Of a stretch of 64,000 nt of DNA, positions 60,123 through 64,000 are shown piece after piece. The position numbers and the translations under genes were made by a program. The DNA is taken from positions 310,001-374,000 of the IMG/VR virus record IMGVR_UViG_3300023179_000009. The stretch is one strand, 5' to 3'. Below the pieces are notes generated by a model. That model was given only the letters and a program-made list of their open reading frames with translations, did no database searches and was not told where the DNA came from. Position 1 is the first letter of the stretch. The number at the start of each line of letters is the position of its first letter. Origin of the DNA: a virus.

Positions 60123-60548
60123 TTAGAATACTGATTTTGTCATCTTTTTTAATGGAATTCGAAATAATATTTGCGATTCACCACCGCTGTAGTTATATTC
60201 TTTTCCACGATATTCAAAAGTAACATGATCCGCAAAAGAGTCTTCGTAATCTCTTATTATAAAATTTGCTAAACCGGGTCTTGGTAAAACTGGTGGTTTT
60301 AATTCTTTGTTTCTTTTTCTATTTAAAAAATATTGCTTTATTCTATCACGAAGATTTCGAACTTCGTGAATTGATGCTGGCTCATATCCAAAATGCTGTG
60401 CTAAATTTGCTGCTATTTCATAACAATTGCTTTCAGATTGATTCATGGCTGTTGTTCCGCCACGAATCAATTTCAATTTATCAGCAAACTGAAAGCCGAT
60501 ATCATTAACGTGTGGTAAATTTATTTCTATAAAATTTTTAAATTTCAT
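60123..60548 (-). CDS. putative head-packaged protein, 141 aa
   Basis: ATG at 60548 opens MKFKNFIEINLPH, a targeting-like N-terminus lacking the Glu at the usual place. A TGCTG-TAAATA-CAGCA palindrome (60548-60563) with a late-like TGTAAATA box overlaps its start. The body includes NCYEIAANLAQHFGYEPASI. Unknown. Confidence 0.6.
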   Translation of the reverse strand: MKFKNFIEINLPHVNDIGFQFADKLKLIRGGTTAMNQSESNCYEIAANLAQHFGYEPASIHEVRNLRDRIKQYFLNRKRNKELKPPVLPRPGLANFIIRDYEDSFADHVTFEYRGKEYNYSGGESQILFRIPLKKMTKSVF

Positions 60549-60555
60549 GCTGTAT

Positions 60556-60972
60556 TTACAGCACATCATTCGAAATATATTTTTCTAAACCGACTGCCAA
60601 CTCTGGACAAAGAGTTTGAATCCATCCATTCTTCTTAGCATACAAACAACCGGGCTTGCCCGTTTCTTCACAAATTTTATAACTAATTGCTTCGGCTGTT
60701 CGCACCACGCCATGAACAAATTCATCCCCGCCTTCATAATAAAGACGCAAACCACCGAATTTTTCTTTAACCTGGGTGAAGTAAAAAGGTATTGTTTTTT
60801 TATTATTTTGTATGTGGGTTTTTATAGCAAAACAACACCTGTCGATAAGGTCATACCATCCATCGCCGCAACGAAAATAAAAAAAAGTATCTTTTAATGT
60901 CCTGGGTTCTTCCGGAAGCGGAAAAAAATCAGGATATTTTTCTACTATTTTTTCATTTAAAATTTTATTCAT
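60556..60972 (-). CDS. conserved phage protein, tandem paralogue A, 138 aa
   Basis: Contains FRCGDGWYDLIDRCC, QVKEKFGGLRLYYEGGDE, AEAISYKICEETGKPG and WIQTLCPE: a family common in phages, often in several copies, of unknown function. 4-base overlap with its paralogue upstream, about half the motif residues identical. Confidence 0.8.
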   Translation of the reverse strand: MNKILNEKIVEKYPDFFPLPEEPRTLKDTFFYFRCGDGWYDLIDRCCFAIKTHIQNNKKTIPFYFTQVKEKFGGLRLYYEGGDEFVHGVVRTAEAISYKICEETGKPGCLYAKKNGWIQTLCPELAVGLEKYISNDVL

Positions 60973-61373
60973 TTTGTATATCTTTCAAAGCCTAATTTAT
61001 TTGCTTCGTTTTCACACAAAGTTTTATACCACATATTTCGAACATGAAGTTTTCCTGGGTTGCCTGTAACTTCACAAACGCAAGAAGATAAAGCCTCGGC
61101 CATATCAACTACGCCAGATACAAAATCATCACCACCTTGACAATATAACCTAAGAGTTCCAAATTTCTCCTTAACTTGTAAAAATTGGAAGTCTATTTCT
61201 TTTTTGTTTTTATAATGATGTTTAATCAAAGAGCAACACGTTTCTATAATAGAATACCAACCATCATCGCACTCTAAACCAAAAGCAAGGCAAGACTCTT
61301 GAGGAGTCTTGCCAATGCCTTTAAAAAATTCAGGGTAGTCGTTCACTAATTTATTTTGAAGTTCTGGAGTCAT
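60969..61373 (-). CDS. conserved phage protein, tandem paralogue B, 134 aa
   Basis: LECDDGWYSIIETCC, QVKEKFGTLRLYCQGGDD, AEALSSCVCEVTGNPG and WYKTLCENEA parallel the downstream gene in order and spacing. Cys pairs suggest metal binding. Tandem duplication with divergence. Confidence 0.8.
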   Translation of the reverse strand: MTPELQNKLVNDYPEFFKGIGKTPQESCLAFGLECDDGWYSIIETCCSLIKHHYKNKKEIDFQFLQVKEKFGTLRLYCQGGDDFVSGVVDMAEALSSCVCEVTGNPGKLHVRNMWYKTLCENEANKLGFERYTK

Positions 61374-61698
61374 TTTTTTCTTCCTTTATGTTTGTGGTGT
61401 AAAGATATTCTGTTGCTTGAGTTCCACTATTGTATCCTTCATGCCAAATTTGACTAACACGCTCTTTTTTTAAATCTGAACTTAAAATTCCGGTCATGAA
61501 TCCTTTTAAGTCAGCATTCTCTTTTTCGTAGTTTAGATTGCCTATTGTGTTGCTGTATTCAAAGATTTGGTCATTTAAGAGACCTATTTGTTGTTGCAAG
61601 AGTCTATTTTCTCTTCTTAGACTAATCGTTTCGTAAATCTGGAACACTGCAACTTGACCCACAAGAAACAAACCGGCTAAAATGTAAAATTTTTTCAT
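61351..61698 (-). CDS. TM-anchored coiled-coil protein, 115 aa
   Basis: Residues 3-20 (FYILAGLFLVGQVAVFQI) anchor it in the membrane; residues 25-65 form a coiled coil (LRRENRLLQQQIGLLNDQIF). This is the layout of an inner-membrane spanin, but no outer-membrane partner is evident; other roles are possible. Its end overlaps the next gene by 23 bases. Confidence 0.65.
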   Translation of the reverse strand: MKKFYILAGLFLVGQVAVFQIYETISLRRENRLLQQQIGLLNDQIFEYSNTIGNLNYEKENADLKGFMTGILSSDLKKERVSQIWHEGYNSGTQATEYLYTTNIKEEKNDSRTSK

Positions 61699-61710
61699 CT
61701 TAGAATTCCT

Positions 61711-61959
61711 TTATTCAGAACACTTCCAATGACAACCTTGACACTTGCAAGTTTTAACTTGAACCACATTCATGCCATCAGCGGTGTACATCTCTGTTGT
61801 GATTGTTAGTTCTGGATTGCTCAATGTGTATTTTGTGTTTTCTTGTTCGGCTGTAGTTTTTGCTAATGTGTTTAAAGGTGGTACTTTTTTGTTTTGTTTG
61901 AAAAACAAAAAAGTAACAAAGAAAACAAAAAGAATCAATATAAAAATTAAGCGTTTCAT
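61711..61959 (-). CDS. membrane-anchored protein with Cys/His tail, 82 aa
   Basis: N-terminal TM (LIFILILFVFFVTFLFF), polar middle, C-terminal CKCQGCHWKC, a compact metal site in the presumed periplasmic part. ATGA overlap with the small gene upstream. Confidence 0.65.
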   Translation of the reverse strand: MKRLIFILILFVFFVTFLFFKQNKKVPPLNTLAKTTAEQENTKYTLSNPELTITTEMYTADGMNVVQVKTCKCQGCHWKCSE

Positions 61960-62096
61960 TTTTTAAAAATCCAATTTTCAAGTACCGACTTGATCCCAAA
62001 AAACAAAAAAGGAAAAGCTACCAAAAGATCTAAAAGATCTAAATGAGAATGGGAACAAGGGCAAATTCCCAAAAAGTGCAATAGATTTAAAAACAT
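61956..62096 (-). CDS. 46-residue hydrophobic protein with CPCSHSH motif
   Basis: ATG at 62096 directly after the previous stop codon; its TGA overlaps the next ATG. MFLNLLHFLGICPCSHSHLD then LLDLLVAFPFLFFG: two short hydrophobic stretches flanking a Cys/His cluster that may bind metal. The perfect overlaps on both sides support it as a gene. Confidence 0.6.
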   Translation of the reverse strand: MFLNLLHFLGICPCSHSHLDLLDLLVAFPFLFFGIKSVLENWIFKK

Positions 62097-62690
62097 TTAT
62101 GCCGCCGGATTTTGTATTTTTTCTTGGGAAAAAGTTTCTTTTAGATGGGATTCAATTTCTTTTAACCCTATCTTTTTAGATGCGTTTATTATCTCCAATC
62201 GCATCTTATCTGATTGGTGTAAATTTTGCCAAACATCTCGTCTAATGGCCCAATTTTCAGAAACTACATCCTCTGAATAAGAGAAATCTTCTGTTTCTTT
62301 GGGGATTGTGTATTTTTCCAAAAATAAACTGAGTGGGACTGCGTAAATCTTGTTTTTGTAAATAAAAACATCGATACCAGCGTCTACACAAGCGTAAGAA
62401 TTTTTGTTTTGATTGGCACTGGATTTAATTAACTCTTCAATCATAAATTGTATTTGAATTTCTTTTTTGTTTTCTTTCAAAAAAGTTGTCAAATCTAATT
62501 TTTTATTATTAATTCTTTCTTTTTGGTAGATTTTTATAGTCTCCATCGTTATGCTCTCATGAGATTGAGATTGCATAATACGATTTGCTATTGTGATTGC
62601 TTGTTCGAAACAAAAAGATTTAAACGATGGCAAGAAAATTTTTTCAAAAGTGTCACAATTCATCCGGCAAGCTTTTGATAAGTAATTCAT
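62097..62690 (-). CDS. hypothetical protein, 197 aa
   Basis: AAGGGAG precedes ATG at 62690. Helical N-terminus with FEKIFLPSFKSFCFEQAITI, a central beta region (YACVDAGIDVFIYKNKIYAV) and charged helical C-terminus. No family recognised. Confidence 0.7.
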   Translation of the reverse strand: MNYLSKACRMNCDTFEKIFLPSFKSFCFEQAITIANRIMQSQSHESITMETIKIYQKERINNKKLDLTTFLKENKKEIQIQFMIEELIKSSANQNKNSYACVDAGIDVFIYKNKIYAVPLSLFLEKYTIPKETEDFSYSEDVVSENWAIRRDVWQNLHQSDKMRLEIINASKKIGLKEIESHLKETFSQEKIQNPAA

Positions 62691-62759
62691 CACAGACTCC
62701 CTTCTGGTGTTTAAAAAACTAACTAAAAAATTCTACAAAAAATTTTTTGCTTGTCTAGT

Positions 62760-62907
62760 AAAAAATCTTTGATCTCAGGTCGCTCGGCTAACAAATGCAC
62801 CCCGGAATCCTCGGGACCGATTTGCACCATCTAAATAGTGGGTTAGGGAGTAAGCCTAATGCTTTTGTTCACGTTTTAGTGACGCACCGCCCTCAATGAA
62901 TCAAAGA
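62760..62907 (-). ncRNA. structured RNA with terminator, HEARO/omegaRNA-like appearance (unverified)
   Basis: On the minus strand an outer stem TCTTTGAT/ATCAAAGA encloses about 130 bases and is followed by six U residues. Inside are TCAC/GTGA, TTAGG/CCTAA, CAAAT[CCCG/CGGG]ATTTG hairpins and the stretch GGGTGCATTTGTTAGCCGAG. General layout recalls HEARO RNAs associated with IscB, but no IscB gene is in the window. No ORF fits. Start position is inferred from the closing stem. Confidence 0.5.
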
Positions 62908-62911
62908 ATTT

Positions 62912-63232
62912 TTAAACAATTTGTACTTGGTTGCCGTTTATCTTTACTTTTTTAATCTCTACTTCATCGCCATTTTTGTTTTTCATTTGGCTTTTGGATA
63001 TTTCATCCAAGAGCCAAATGTTTTTTTCTTCATTTTTTTCAAAAACTATTAAATAATCTTCAAATATTGCGGCATAAGAATTGCAGTAAGCAAGTTGTCT
63101 TCCTTTTTTGTGTTCTAAATCTACAAGATTTTGAAATCTGTTTTCTCCAATCAAGTAATCTGGTCCGTTTTTTTCAAAAAAAGAATCTATTTGATTGGCA
63201 ATCAAACCCACTGCTTCTTTTTTATCGTTCAT
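62912..63232 (-). CDS. hypothetical protein, 106 aa
   Basis: Coupled to the upstream gene (ATGA). Helix (ADQIDSFF-like), then beta strands (QLAYCNSYAAIFEDYLIVFE) and a basic end. Ends five bases before the structured RNA's closing stem. Confidence 0.7.
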   Translation of the reverse strand: MNDKKEAVGLIANQIDSFFEKNGPDYLIGENRFQNLVDLEHKKGRQLAYCNSYAAIFEDYLIVFEKNEEKNIWLLDEISKSQMKNKNGDEVEIKKVKINGNQVQIV

Positions 63233-63441
63233 CTTTGCTTCGCCAAACTTTTAAAAATTTTATGCCAAAAATTTTCATCTTGAGCATTTCTTTGATTGCT
63301 CAGAAATAAATTCGATTTCTTCGAAGGAACGATTCCTAGCCCACGACATTTTGCACACTTTATGTTGGCACCGGATACGCTACTCCGATGCCAACCACAA
63401 CCCCTACAATTTTTGCAAACTCTGTCTTCGAAATCGTTCAT
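63229..63441 (-). CDS. DnaJ-type zinc-finger protein, 70 aa
   Basis: CKNCRGCGW (9-17) and CAKCRGLG (29-36) form the CxxCxGxG pair of a DnaJ-like zinc centre, with a basic C-terminal helix. No J domain. Coupled on both sides. Might be a small chaperone-like or RNA-binding protein. Confidence 0.75.
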   Translation of the reverse strand: MNDFEDRVCKNCRGCGWHRSSVSGANIKCAKCRGLGIVPSKKSNLFLSNQRNAQDENFWHKIFKSLAKQR

Positions 63442-63755
63442 AAAACGACTGCTGAGTCTTTTAGTTGCTTCACTGGTTTAATTTTTAATCGGACAGAGGC
63501 TGGTTTTGCCTTAACTGTGATTTCTTGCTTTGTTAAAGGAGAAATCATTTTTCTTTCTGGTCTTGCTGGTTTAATTACCTTGGTGATTTTGCAAACGCCC
63601 GGAACAGTGACTGTTCCGTTTGAATTTACTTGCTCTACAACCAAATTTTGCAAAGCCTCTAGAGCTAATTTTGATTGTTGTAGAGTAAGACCAGCAAGAT
63701 CTGCAACTTTTTGTCTTATTTGACTGGCTGTCATGTTTTTGTTTTTTTGCGTCAT
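63438..63755 (-). CDS. HU/IHF-like DNA-binding protein, 105 aa
   Basis: TTGGAG precedes ATG at 63755, preferred over 63803. MTASQIRQKVADLAGLTLQQ (helices), ALEALQNLVVEQVNSNGTV, VPGVCKITKVIKPARPERKM (strand and arm) and the C-terminal VRLKIKPVKQLKD follow the HU fold: helix pair, beta arm with the PxR-type segment, final helix/strand. Probable genome- or head-organising architectural protein. Confidence 0.75.
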   Translation of the reverse strand: MTQKNKNMTASQIRQKVADLAGLTLQQSKLALEALQNLVVEQVNSNGTVTVPGVCKITKVIKPARPERKMISPLTKQEITVKAKPASVRLKIKPVKQLKDSAVVL

Positions 63756-63928
63756 TTTTAAATTCTCCAAAAATTTTGGTTTCAAAAATTGAAACTTGTT
63801 CAACCATCTTACAACATTAAGAAATAAAAGTCCATAGTGTTTTTAAGAATTTTTTGACGAACAAGCATCTAGACGAAAAAAATTTTTTTTGTTAAGATTA
63901 AATAACAACTCTTAATTTAAGGAAAAAA

Positions 63929-64000
63929 ATGAAAAGAAAAGTTTGGGTTATAGAAGAAATCGAAGTTGATGGCCAAATCAACCACAGGCAAACAGAGATA
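63929..64000 (+). CDS. hypothetical protein, N-terminal 24 codons only
   Basis: TTAAGGAAAA precedes ATG at 63929; the frame (MKRKVWVIEEIEVDGQINHR) is open to the window edge. Divergent from the HU-like gene across 170 bases of AT-rich DNA. The product cannot be judged from this fragment. Confidence 0.6.
   Translation, partial: MKRKVWVIEEIEVDGQINHRQTEI

Noticed and set aside
61351-61698. Inner-membrane spanin
   Set aside because: TM plus coiled coil fits, but no embedded or adjacent outer-membrane lipoprotein (no lipobox) is visible, so it is left as an unnamed membrane protein.

Overview
The window looks like part of a large, AT-rich, tailed-phage genome related to the T4 superfamily. The evidence is: dense small genes with ATGA/GTGA overlaps; tRNA genes, two with group I introns; several HNH homing endonucleases; boxes matching the T4 late promoter TATAAATA; and many proteins whose first ten residues look like the T4 prohead-targeting peptide. 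A beta-propeller fibre-like protein, glycosyltransferases and an HU-like protein fit too. The host cannot be named from sequence. Almost all small proteins are unrecognised.

Layout. 0-6.9 kb: a truncated HNH gene on the minus strand, then a plus-strand run of small AT-rich genes, including several 27-60 residue ones. 6.9-7.4 kb: a gene-poor spacer. 7.8-10.9 kb: promoters with palindromic operators and a tRNA zone: tRNA-Leu(UAA) with an HNH-bearing group I intron, a GNAT gene, tRNA-Leu(CAA), a free-standing HNH gene and tRNA-Ile(UAU). 11-48.8 kb: one very long plus-strand series of about 80 gene cassettes. 23.8-24.5 kb holds tRNA-Gln (intron), an unusual tRNA-Asn and tRNA-Lys; 33.8 kb holds tRNA-Glu beside another HNH gene. 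49-64 kb: AT-rich genes on both strands with late-type promoters, prohead-targeting N-termini, the fibre-like protein, glycosyltransferases, small membrane proteins and a minus-strand structured RNA.

The main novelty is the cassette array. Nearly every gene from about 7.3 to 48.8 kb ends on a short repeat, consensus TRATACCAACTAG, which gives a stop codon in two frames (TGA/TAA, or Asp-Thr-Asn-stop). In roughly half the cassettes its CTAG opens a hairpin whose stem differs each time yet stays paired, closing again on CTAG, followed by a pyrimidine tract, a Shine-Dalgarno and the next ATG. Some cassettes have no convincing gene and fold as multibranched RNA (42.8, 47.4 and 48.1 kb). G+C visibly rises from the left to the right end of the array and drops abruptly after it.

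Combined roles (inference): the array is probably an early, host-takeover accessory region. It carries a DUF1874/AcrIII-1-like ring nuclease next to a 2H phosphoesterase (both plausible cyclic-nucleotide immune antagonists), a Pnk-type kinase, a HAD phosphatase and a calcineurin-like phosphoesterase. The right-hand region and two minus-strand genes inside the array look like late genes whose products are packaged in the head.
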